Source: Thinopyrum elongatum
Lineage: Eukaryota; Streptophyta; Magnoliopsida; Poales; Poaceae
Length of the DNA stretch: 64,000 bases
Assembly: GCA_011799875.1 (NCBI GenBank)
Contig: CM022302.1
Location: 55,470,854 to 55,534,853 of the forward strand
Direction of reading: 5' to 3'
Both the position numbers and the translations under genes were made by a program. Shown here piece after piece: positions 33,906 to 44,294 of this stretch (positions are counted from its first letter, which is position 1; each line of letters opens with the position of its first letter). The notes under the pieces are model-generated. The model searched no databases. It saw only the letters and a list, made by a program, of their open reading frames with translations, and was not told where the DNA came from.

Positions 33906-36240
33906 TTTTATACCCAAGGCGCACACACACCTAGCTAGCTACCACTCAAGGATGACCCAGCCACCACCGGCCACTAACTCAACTAACCCACGCACGCATG
34001 GCCCACTAACAACCACGGCCACTAACCGGCTAACTACATGCACGCCCACGCACAGCATGCATTGACTGAACGGCCACACGATCCATACCGTACGTGCATG
34101 CAGCTGTTTGTTGCCAGCCCCCGCGGACGGCTAGGCCAAGACCAACTGGCCGTGATCAAGATTAATGCTTACAGGAGAGGAGGCGACAATTAGGGATGTA
34201 TATTCTTAGGAAGGACAATAGGAGATGGTCAGGAAAGAGTCACGTGGCGGTAGTAGAGGGATAGAATTTCTGTCTTGTACGTTTACTAAAGATTGGAGGT
34301 GACGCGGTGTAAAAAAAAGATGGAGCCGTGATCGGGTTAATCTCATGCATTCTAGACCTTCCTCTCTTCAAAAAACAAAATAAGTGGACAGCTCATATCT
34401 GTTATATACTCTTGATTGGCTTGGTAAAATTTGGGAAGATCTACACCGTAATAACTTGGTCCCACCAGATTAACAGCTTATTATTCTAATTAACATAGGA
34501 ATTTCTAGGGAGTACATAATTAGTATAGGTATATATGTGCACAACAGTTTTAGGCTATATATATTTTTTAATTTTTTGACAAGATGCGTGATAAAATCCC
34601 TGCCAGAGCAAACAATTTTTTACTATCAGAGATACGAGTTAAAGTCTAGGGTCATGATCATCAAGTCCGGGAGATTGCAATTGTATATGGTACGTACTGA
34701 TCTACAAGCACCAAATAAATGCATTGACTATTTCTATTAAACATGAAAAATACTTGGGAAGGATTATAATATGTACTTACATTTCTGGGGTCATGGTTGA
34801 CATTAATTAACTGTTATTCTAATAGAGGCGTTGATTTCAAACCACTATAGAACAGCGAGCAAAGGATTGGAGGTAATGACATATTCTTATGTATGCCTTT
34901 TCTCTCCACCAGATGGCGATATGTTCGAACCTGTGTGTGTTCCAACTACTTATAGTTATACTTGATTAATTAGCACAACATAAAATAAAAGGAGTACTAT
35001 TACGGTATTACCAAATATTTGTGGATTCCGCCCATGTACTAGCCTGTTCTACTGCTATGGAGTACTACTACCATATATTATCTTATATTAAGAAAGTGTC
35101 CTACAGGCCAAAGCATTTGTGAGATGATACTGATCTGCTATATTTCTAGGCTCATGCATGCATTTCTTGAAATTCATCTACTCCCTAAGATTGCAATCTT
35201 CTGATTTTTACTATATATAACCTGCCTTTTCCGCATATTTTCATCAATATCAATAAGATTGATCACGCAGATGGTGCTAGATGGATAGAGATATCCAATT
35301 TGTTCAAACGTGTGCTAACTGTTTTTTTTCTACTTAATAATTTGGGTTAACCTATTAGTTGTCCGTGCTTCATCTGTATAGTTAATTTTTTATATCATAT
35401 GATTGTCATGACAATTAGTGATGTTTTTTCACATATAATCGACTTTGATAAAGTTCAAAAAATAATTTAAATTTTTGCCAGCAAAGTACTTTTACAAAAA
35501 ATGTAGATTGTATCATTTCTAAGATGGACATTTAAATTCTATTAAAAATACAATATGCAGTATTTTACAATAAGTAAGTCATGTACTAGCTTGTGTGAAT
35601 GCACGGGTTGTCGACTAGTTTATTTTAATGAGAACCAAGGTTGATGACAGTAGTGTGTGTATGTTTTGCTCTTATTTGGATGACAGTAGTAAAAGAGATG
35701 GTTTTATTTTGCCAATCTTGTTTTGGACAGATTATGTCAATTGTCGCTACTAAGACCTCTGAGAGCTCCATGATGGTGCTAGTGTGTTTTATGTCTTGAC
35801 AGATTATTTTAACTCAACTTTTTTAACAATGCAGATTGAACTTGGAAGAAATTTGTTTTATGATTCACCTCCTTATCTTCACATGCCTTTGTCTTCCAAC
35901 CTGTACTGGATATCACATTGAGAAGCACATAGAAACAAGTATTTGCTCTAATTCATTTTGATTTTTCAATGTTATAGAAACATGTTGTTTGATTTGTGAC
36001 CGAGTACTTCATCTTAGCTATTCAGTTTCTTCCCATGCTTCTCTCATAAAGAATTTTCCCAATGCCACCCAATGTTTCTCCCTTAACATCAACAACTTGA
36101 ATATGCACATAATTTTGAGATATCAAATTCAGACATGTGTTGACAAGGAGACGCTGGCACAAAGGTGGACAGGCAGGGCCAAATTCAGACATGTGTAGAG
36201 GATTGGAGATGGTGCTAATTGAGGTTGTGCTGTCACTCAA
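33906..36240. other. Intergenic DNA, no gene supported
   Basis: From 33906 to about 34140 the plus strand is C-rich, with many CCACTAAC and CACGCACG words. The rest is AT-rich with stops in all frames. Open frames of 60-70 codons at 34537 and 35989 match nothing I recognise. I see no LTR or transposase boundary except the Helitron-like end listed separately. Confidence 0.5.
35583..35618 (-). mobile_element. Possible Helitron-like 3' terminus, reverse orientation
   Basis: On the minus strand the bases read ACTAGTCGACAACCCGTGC, a short spacer, CACACAAG and then CTAG followed by T. The sequence is similar to 2063-2096, supporting a shared small element family. The hairpin arm is degraded here. 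Confidence 0.3.
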
Positions 36241-36536
36241 AAAATAACCACGTGTTAGTCATCACTCATCAGTAGGGACGTAGAGGGTACCATTGGCTTT
36301 GTCTGGTCTGTAATGGTAAAATAATGCCAAAATACTGTCCAAACAGGGCCAGATGCTCTCTTCAAAAACTGTTTTGAAAAGTGAAATGCCCAGAAAAATC
36401 TGGAAAAAATCCATAAAATTAATCTTATATATATTTGAGCAATCTGGGAAATTTTTGGCAGATTGGGACAGCAACCAATTTCAATTTTCAGCTGAAAATT
36501 CAGAGTTCCTAGAAAATTGTGAAATAATTCCAGAAG

Positions 36537-36925
36537 TTGAGTAATACATATATGACTAATAAGGGGAAGTTTCAGCTCATTTCAATCATTGCTTTGAGAG
36601 ATTCATGCTTTTTAACTTTCAGCTTCAAAATTCGACGAAATCTTGACGAATTTTACAAGTATCCAGAAACTTATGAACAAATCCATAAATTGAAGAATAC
36701 ATGCATAACAAATCTGGATAAGTTCCATTTAATTTGGATCACTGGTTTGAGATATTCATGCATCTGAACTTTCCGCTTCAAAATTGACTGAATTTCGAAG
36801 TTCCGATAAAGATTCAGAAAAATAGTGAAATTGAAGCATACATTTGACTAATCTGGAAAAATTCATCTCATTTGGATTGGTTTGAGAGATTCTTGCTTCT
36901 TAACTTTCAGTCTCCAAATTGGATC
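36537..36925. repeat. Three degenerate tandem units of about 145-155 bp
   Basis: Units starting near 36541, 36697 and 36835 share ATACAT.TATGACTAAT-type starts, a TTTGAGA.ATTCATGC block and an AACTTTC.GCTTCAAAATT block. They are strongly diverged and contain no conserved frame. They lie about 0.8 kb downstream of the F-box gene stop codon. Confidence 0.5.
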
Positions 36926-37739
36926 CGAAGATGAGGAGGCCTTCTGTTCAATTTTTGTTTGCTAAATAAAAATTAGAAAACATATGACATGTGGACAATG
37001 AAATGGGGGCATGGTGGTCACTTCTGATCCCATTTAAAAGAAAATTTAAGTTCCTGAACCTTTTTAAAAGAAAATGTATATAAAGTCAGTTCTGATCCTT
37101 TTTATAAGAAAATGTAACAAGACGTCGCAGGGTCATAGAAGGATTGTTGAGCTTTTCCATTAGCATACAATGGTCCTCAAACTTTGCAAAAGCATACAAA
37201 GTTTTTACACCTCATACAAAGCCTGAAACATTTAGCAATTTTCAGGACTCAGTTCCTGAACTTACAACAGACATCGAGAGTTACCTGATTGTAACATCGG
37301 TGCTTTAAGAAGTTTAACTAAGCACAAATGTTACCTGATTTACCTGATTGCGAATCAACAGAGTCAGGTAATGAAAATCACACTGAGTGCAGATACAAAC
37401 ATGTGTAATCTCTTCGAATGCAGAAATAATAGTTATCATTTAGATAACAACATGAGCAAGTCACAGCCACAGTACAGCTAGGTAAATCAAAGTGCGTGCA
37501 GGTGCAGGTAAATCATGACAAGTCTTTTGCACAACCTTCTGTTGCTAAACACCAAATCTCCAACACTCAAATGGAGCTGTTAGCTAAGGCCACATCTCAC
37601 TTGCCTTCCAAAAAAAAAAACAAGAGCCATTGAAACAAAAATGCTCTGGCAGTTAATCAACCTTCCATCACTACCTTAACAAGGAAAGAAATAGCTTGAA
37701 CAATGCTCTAGCTGCTAACCATCGCTCCATCAGGACTGC
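36926..37739. other. 3' flank of the F-box gene
   Basis: AT-rich, non-coding. Two partial copies of a TTTTAAAAGAAAAT-type word occur at 37030-37110. The polyadenylation site of the minus-strand gene should lie here, but no single signal stands out. Confidence 0.4.
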
Positions 37740-39446
37740 TTAAGAAATAAATGGGTCGTTGATAGAAAGATCAGATGCTCTGCTGTACGTCCAAATGTGA
37801 CCTGCTGCGCGCCCATGGACCTCCAAGGAAGGTTTGTCCAAGACCTTACTGGCCCACATTCTCTTGGAAGCCAACGGCTGCAGTTTGCGCGTGGCCTCAC
37901 TCACCGCGACAGAATCCGGGTCGGCCAGTATGACTGTCACCTCCTGCAGCAGCACCGCTCGCCCAAGGACCAGCTTCAGGAACCCAACCTGGTTTGTTCC
38001 CCCGGTGAACTGATCGAACACCACCTTCTTGACACGCGATTGCACGCATCCAATCAGACCGACCCCCTGCCAGAACGTGGAATTGAGCTTGTCCCTTGCC
38101 TTGACTTCAGCATGGTCATAGTAGTAGTCGGTGTCATTGTCCGACTGCAAAATGAAACCGCGCAATTCAATTCAGTACAAATTGTGATTACGCAAATTGT
38201 GAATGCAAAGAAAGAGAGAGCAACAGGGTAAAAGCTAAACTGACAGCCATAATGTGTAAGGTCTCTACTTCGGGGAAGCATCTCAAGAAACTCAGCAAAG
38301 TTCTCACTTCCTCAGCGACTCTGAAACGCACCTTCAGAGCTAACACATTGACGCTTGGAACAACTGTATTTGGGCAAACTTTGGTAACTCCAGCCTGCAA
38401 ATCATCACAGCAGCGATCCATCAATCTACTATAATATAACTCAATGCAAATCAATCCAGCTACCACTCAAAAAAGAATTGCTGATCATATGAGAGATCGG
38501 CCGGAGATAAAAAAAAATATTTCACCTTGATGATGGTGTTGCCGATCTCAAGCACGTGCTTGGCCGTGTCCAAGTAGCCGAGCACGGCTAGCTGAGGAGT
38601 ATAGCCTATCTTGACCTTGATGGTCCTTCCAGGCCCAGTGGCGTTGGAGTAGTAGAGGATGAGCCGCTGCAGGTGCGGGGTGGCAATGGCAGCGACCTCT
38701 TCCAAGCAGGAATACCAGAGCAGCATGCAACGGAGGCTATGGCTGCCGACGCGGACGCGGTCAGGGAGGCAGTAGGTGGAGATGAGCGCCAAGATCTCCA
38801 GCTTGGGGCTGCAAGCGAGCACGTAGTCCAGATCGTGATCATGCGTAATGCCGGCACAGATGCCGAGCTCCTGGAGGTCGGGGAAGACGTCCGGGCTGCG
38901 CGGCAGTCCGCTGGTGTAGGGGAAGAGCCACACGCCGAGGTAGAGCCGGCGGAGCGAGGCGCCGCAGCGGAGGAGCGATGGCGGTAGCTGCACGGGCACG
39001 CCGGCGAAGGAGCGGGGGTTGACGAGGGTGAGATCCTCCACGCCCTTGTCGGCGAGGAGGCGGAGCCACTCGGCGAGGAGCGCGTCCTTGTTGGACTCGT
39101 CGACGAGGTTGTTGACGAGCCGGACGGAGCGGAAGGGGCCCGGGTGGGAGGCGAGGACGCGGGACGCCGCGGCGGCGTGGGGGAGGAGGAGGGCGTCGTC
39201 GAGGACGAGCGGGGCGGCGCGCCAGAGGCCGCGCCAGCGCTGGGAGAGCGCGCCGGTGCGGGCGGCGTCCTTGGCGGGGAGGCGGGAGACGACGTTGCGG
39301 AGGAGGACGTCGGGGAGGGCGCTGATGCGGTCCTCGCAGCGGCCATCCTGGTCGGAGATGGCGGCGGAGAGGGAGGCGTTGGCGGAGACCGGGGAGGCCG
39401 GGAGGCAGGCGTACATGACGTTTTCAAACCAGAGGACGGGATCCAT
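37740..39446 (-). CDS. F-box/LRR/FBD-type protein, three exons
   Basis: The exons, in coding order, are 39446-38526, 38394-38245 and 38144-37740, giving 307 + 50 + 134 = 491 aa. Junctions are in phase: AAG|GTGAAA donor and TTGCAG acceptor for intron 1, GCT|GTCAGT donor and TTGCAG acceptor for intron 2. The F-box lies at about residues 39-88 (DRISALPDVLLRNVVSRLPA, then SQRWRGLWR). Leucine-rich segments follow at about 130-300 (LRRLYLGVWLF, PDLQELGICAG, SPKLEILALIS). The third exon gives an FBD-like C-terminal part. The start codon sits in a GCC-ATGG context. Proteins of this class usually act as substrate receptors of SCF ubiquitin ligases, the F-box binding SKP1. The target is unknown. The first exon is GC-rich and the later exons less so, as in many grass genes. 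No disabling change is seen. Confidence 0.9.
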
Positions 39447-39924
39447 GGCGACGGCGACGGCGACGGCGATGGGGAGGAGGGCGGCGGCGGCGGCGTGGAG
39501 CAGGTGTTGTGCCCTTTGTTCCGACCAGTGTGAACTGAGATTAAAATGGGTTTGGTCTCACTCAGTTCGTAGGGTTTCGCGTGGGTGGGCCGGAGCAGGA
39601 AGCGTCTGCTCTGGGCCTTCTCTCTGTTCGTTTGTGCAAATTGGACTATAATAACTTCTATATATCATAAAATAAAATGCCATTCCCTCAAAAAATCTAA
39701 AAAAATTCCAGCCTAAAAAATAACCTAAAAAAATTGCCACAAAAAAATATTTTAAAAAAACTTCTCTACGAACAAACTGTAGTTGTAAAAAATCCATCAT
39801 CCGGGGAATCATTTTTTTTTCATCCGAAGCGACTTACCAGGAGACTAGGTTTTTTTGCTGGTCCCGGCGTCGTTGTTGTCTCGGGTAGGCGCTTTGGAGC
39901 GTCGTCGTTGGTCCCTCTCTATCC
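39447..39924 (-). promoter_or_regulatory. Upstream region of the F-box gene
   Basis: About 480 bp between the F-box start codon and the LINE remnant. It is GC-rich next to the start codon, then AT-rich from about 39640. TATATA at about 39659-39664 (minus-strand TATATAGAAG) is a possible TATA box about 210 bp before the ATG. No other site is clear. Confidence 0.35.
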
Positions 39925-40287
39925 AAGATGAGCTTGTCTAGGTTTTCTCCATGTTCTTTTCCGATCTATTTGAAGTTGAGATGTGCTCGGATTGCCACAT
40001 TATTTCATTGAAGTCTCCTATCATAAGCCAAGGCACATTTGCAGCATCTTTTTTATTTCTACACTCGCATCATAGAAGAGGGTAATGCCGGCACCTTTCC
40101 CAACACCGAGTTGCGTGATACAGTGACGGAGGCCCAGCCTCCAGTTGAGGTTTTTGACATACTTATTATTTTGCCGTGTTTCTAAGAGGAAGACGAGCTT
40201 GGGCTTATAGGTGTGTACAAGACACACGAGCTCTTGAACTGTACGAGGCGGCTAGAGACCTCGACAATTCCAACTTAGGAGCGTCAT
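39925..40287 (-). pseudogene. LINE ORF2 endonuclease N-terminus, broken
   Basis: ATG at 40287-40285 overlaps the ORF1 TGA (40286-40284) as ATGA. The frame reads SWNCRGL, then a TAG, then VCLVHTYKPKLVFLLETRQ, the first two blocks of the endonuclease/exonuclease/phosphatase fold with the catalytic N and E. A frameshift near 40045 leads into PWLMIGDFNEIMWQSEH, the block carrying the GDFN motif. A TAG (about 39928) follows soon after. It would nick target DNA. It is truncated and inactive. Confidence 0.82.
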
Positions 40288-41756
40288 GGCTCTTGGTGGG
40301 CGCCCTCCTCGGCACCCACTAGTAGACCGGTAGCCCCTATGCCGGTTGCTTCCTTACCACCATCACAGCCCTCATCGGTGTCTTCTTCCACATCAGTCGC
40401 CCCCTTGCTCTTTTTCTTCTTGTCCATGAACTCTTCTCCCTTGGTAGACTCCTTCCCTGCATCAACTTCCTGCTCATGGTCACCGCTCTTACTACCTAGG
40501 ACAGTGACTGAAGTTTCAGAGTTTGTATGCTTCATGTGCCTTTTCTGTTTCTTTTCCTTTAGAGTCGGCCCACCAGATTTGGCCTCCTGCAGGACCCGGG
40601 GGGCCTTCAGCAGGGCATGTCCCTCTGCTACAGCCGGCTCAATGGTTGGCGCAGGTGCGCCAGCAATAGCAGCAACAGCAGACTGGGACACCGATTCAAA
40701 ACCCGGTGGGTACTTAGGGTCATCATCAATTGTGGTCTTTGCCTGAGGTACAGTCTCTAAAGCCTGACCCGATTTCTACTGGGTGCACTCCTCCTTTGCA
40801 GTATGCGCGGCGGCAACTGGTGTCAGGGGCGTAGTGGTCAACATCACCGCCCCCTCGCCCGTCACTGCGATGTTCAGATTGTTTGTCGCTGCCATCCTCA
40901 TCTGCATCTTGGGTCGAGATCCTCCATCGGAGACCTTAATGGCACAAACTGCAGCAATGGCCGCCTGCACCAATGAGTTTGCAAGGATCTCTTCAGGTAT
41001 CTTCTCGTGTTCTGGTATGGGCAGGTTAGCTTTGCCCCCTCTCCCCACCTCTTTTTCGAACCTGATCAGAAGACGATGAGCACTACTCGCTACGGGGGCG
41101 ACATACCCACCCCTACTGTTACTTTTCTTGTATGGGGAGGCATGCATAGTTGCCGTGAACCTCATCTCTTAGAGGTCCACCAGCAACTTACAATTGCGTT
41201 GTCCATGCCCAAGAAAGGCACAATAACCACAGAAACGTGGCACTCTCTCATACTTCACTTCTAGGAAAAAAAATCTCATTTCTAGCCTTATCATGTGAGG
41301 TAATTTTCTGTTTTAGTGGCTCATCTACATCATGCTTGATACAAACCCTAATGAAATCACCCCAGATCTTACCACAATTGTCCGTGTCCACCTCCAGAAC
41401 CTCTCCAAGCTTTGCTTCCAACTTCCATGCCACCCCCTCGTTCAGCATGACCGGAGGGACATCATGGATACGCACCCATATTGGCATGTACGCCACCTCT
41501 ACATCCACAGGAGGCTCGCCCCCGTCCACCGCCACCATCAGGAAGGCATCTCCGTTGAAGGTCCAAGGGCCATTCTCGAGGATGAAGCGTCGGTCCCCTC
41601 CCTCTCGAACTCGAGAAGGAAATGGTTGTTCTTGAGAGGTTTGTAGTTGAGGCATCCGCGAAGACCCCACTTGCTCTTCAGCTTGCCGAGTAAGGCCTCG
41701 TTGCTGTAGGGCAACGGTGAGGAGTAGAGCCCCACGACGATCCAACGAGTCCTCAT
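40284..41756 (-). pseudogene. LINE ORF1: DUF4283 domain and CCHC zinc knuckle, frameshifted
   Basis: The frame starts MRTRWIVVGLYSS at 41756 and shifts near 41610 into REGGDRRFILENGPWTFNG. MPIWVRIHDVPPVMLNEG then completes a DUF4283-type domain typical of plant LINE ORF1/gag-like proteins. A second shift near 41265 leads to VPRFCGYCAFLGHGQRNC, an intact CX2CX4HX4C knuckle at about 41190-41240. A TAA follows about five codons later. Further down, an open frame rich in K, E, D and G (40691-40284) ends at TGA. The protein would bind element RNA. The shifts make it a pseudogene. Confidence 0.8.
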
Positions 41757-41770
41757 AGCAGCTCTTTCCT

Positions 41771-42553
41771 TGGTGAGGTCTTATACGTCTCCAACGTATC
41801 TATAATTTGTTATTGTTCCATGCTGTTATATTATCATTCTTGGATGTTTTACCATCATTTTATAATCATTTTATATCATTTTTTGGTACTAACCTATTGA
41901 CATAGTGCCCAGTGCCAGTTGTTGTTTTCTGCTTGTTTTTTACATCGCAGGAAATCAATACCAAACGGAGTCCAAATGCAGTGAAACTTTTTGTGAAATT
42001 TTTATGGACCAGAAGACACCCAATGGGCCGGAGAAGCACCTGGGGGTGCCCCGAGGGGGTCACAACCCACCAGGGCGCGCCTGGGCCCCCAGGCACGCCC
42101 AGGTGGGTTGTGCCCACCTTGGTGGCCTCCCGCACCGCCTCTTTGCTCTATAAATACCCCAATATTCCAGAAACCCTAGGGGAGTCGACGAAAATCAATT
42201 CCAGCCGCCGCAAGTTCCAGAAACCACAGATCCAATCTAGACACCATCACGGAGGGGTTCATCATCCTCATTGGTGCCTCTCCGATGATGCGTGAGTAGT
42301 TCATTGTAGACCTACGGATCCGTAGTTAGTAGCTAGATGGCTTCCTCTCTCTCTTTTGATTCTCAATACAATGGTCTCTTGGAGATCTATTTGATGTAAC
42401 TCTTTTTTGCGGTGTGTTTGTTGGGATCCGATGAACTTTGAGTTTATGATCAGATCTATGTTTTTATCCATGAAAGTTATTTGAGTCTTTTGATCTCTTA
42501 TATGCATGATTACTTATAGCCTCGTATTTCTTCTTCGAATCTTTGGTTTAGTT
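41771..42553 (+). mobile_element. Fragment of an unclassified dispersed repeat
   Basis: The interval begins ATACGTCTCCAACGTATC and runs through a GC-rich part with GGGCGCGCC-like words. A TATA box (CTATAAATACC at about 42149-42159) is followed by ATGCGTGAGTAGTTCATTGTAG and an AT-rich part. I recognise this as a common Triticeae repeat type, LTR-like in layout, but do not assign a family. It is cut at 42553 by the LTR of element C, the bases before the cut being TAGTT. Confidence 0.5.
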
Positions 42554-44294
42554 TGTATGAGATATGCCCTAGAGGCAATAATAAATGATATTATTTATCT
42601 CGAAGTTCATGATTATGTTTATGTTCCATGCTAGAACTGCTGTGGTTCCCGAGCCCGTATATCCATAAAGGCTCTGGGGAAAACCCATGTGCACGTGTGG
42701 AATAATAAACGGTGAAATGTATTCCTAGTCATGCCTCTAAGACTAGCTCAAGTGTTGCATGATGATTATGTTTTCCCAATCATGGGCATGTCTATGCCAT
42801 CAACTTTGAGGGCACAATGTTAGAGGAACATTTGTGTTGAATCGACATGAATTGATGTTATGCTATGAAATACATTTGTCACAAGTTAATGGTTAATAAC
42901 ACAGAGAAGTTAATGTTTGCATAATTCCTTAGACCATGAGAGTGTCGATTTTTTTCATGCTTGCTTCATGAACTTTGGGGTTTGTTAAACGTCATCCGTA
43001 AATGGGTGGCTATTACGGCGGCTTACGGGTTCATGGAAAAGTATGTCAAGTAACTTGATAGCTCAAGATTGGGATTTGCTCCTCCGACGATGGAGAGATA
43101 TCTCTGGGACCTCTCGGTGTTACGGTATCCATCATCGTCTGGCCAGACACTTTACGATTTGATCACGGGGATGCCGGAACACGGAACGAGAAAAGAGAAC
43201 AATACCGGTAACGAGGTAATTGGCATAGTGGACAAGGAGTTGATCCTCAGGGATGCCAACATGTCTCACCTCGGGTATTTGTAACATATCGTGAAGCAAC
43301 AGGAATAGCACACGGCAACTGGAGGTTCACTCGAATATTCATTCGTGTGGGTATAGGGGTCAATATGGGTGTCCACGGCTCCGATGTTGATCATTGACCG
43401 GAAGGGGTTCCGTGTCATGTCTATACTTCACCGAACCTATAGGGTCACACGCTTAAGGGTCATCTATTTGCTGAATACTAGACAAGGAGTCTGAGAGAAA
43501 GTTTCCGAAAAAAGTTTTCAGAGACAGCGGAAAAGTTCCGAAGAGAAAGGTCACCGGATAAGTACCGGTGAAACTGAAAAGTTGTTTCAGGGGATACCAT
43601 TAAGTCAAAATGGCTTTGGCACATGCCTGATAATTCTTGGAGGGTGCCAGAATCATTCTGGAAACTTTCTGAAATTTTCGGGGATGAAAACCGGAAATGT
43701 TCCGGAGCTGCCGGAACCGCTTTAGATGCTTTTCGCAGATGAAAATCACTAATCCGGAATTGTTTTGGAACGCGTTGAAAATTATTTTAGTGGGTACTGG
43801 AAATGTTCTTATCCCACATAAATATTTTCAGTTCGAACGGACGCTGAAATATGTCGTCATGAATAGTGAAAAACAGCTTTATGGTTAATTTTTGGAAAGC
43901 CATTATTTTTGGGCTTTGTCCCAAGATATTTTTGGGGGATGACATGGAAGGATAAGGCCCCTTTTGAGGGGGGCCTACAAGGAGTGGCCGGCCACATGGG
44001 GGCTCCTCCATGGAGCCCCGACTTGTCCCTTGGTTTCACTCTTTGGTCCTTGGGAAGGACTTCTTTTCATGTGGGTTTTGGGTTTTCTTGTAAAACCACC
44101 CTACCCCTTGGGTTTCCTATAAATAGAGGTGGAGGGGCAGCCCTCCACAATCATCCCTTCTCACATACAAGTGAAATTGCAATGATCTGGCTTCTCTCTC
44201 CCTCCCCGCGAAATAGTTTCGTAGAGCCGAAAGGCTGTCTGGGTTCCGGCAGGAACTAGTTCTGGACGGCGAAGCCCTACCGGATAGATGACAC
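42554..44294 (+). repeat. 5' LTR of element C, first part
   Basis: Starts TGTATGAGATATGCCC. The TATA box is at 44118-44125. The heat-shock-like trimer is broken by one inserted T (TTCTGGAAACTTTC, about 43656-43669). GACAC at 44290-44294 is the left target-site copy of D. Confidence 0.88.

Larger units (their letters stand above)
39925..41770 (-). mobile_element. LINE remnant, 3'-truncated
   Basis: The two-ORF layout of a plant L1-type non-LTR retrotransposon is read on the minus strand. ORF1 has a DUF4283-like domain, CCHC knuckle and low-complexity tail. ORF2 starts at 40287 with an endonuclease N-terminus. The element stops near 39925 within the endonuclease, so RT and the poly(A) end are missing. 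This is unusual, since LINE copies are normally cut at the 5' end. It probably reflects a later deletion next to the F-box gene. Confidence 0.8.

Noticed and set aside
38548..39651. Long open frames on both strands overlapping the first exon of the F-box gene (273, 210 and 129 codons)
   Set aside because: They are low-complexity products of high GC content in other frames. Only the frame with the F-box and in-phase introns has domain support.
40339..41635. Plus-strand open frames of 98-135 codons opposite the LINE
   Set aside because: They are antisense shadows of LINE ORF1, which has the DUF4283-like domain and zinc knuckle on the minus strand.
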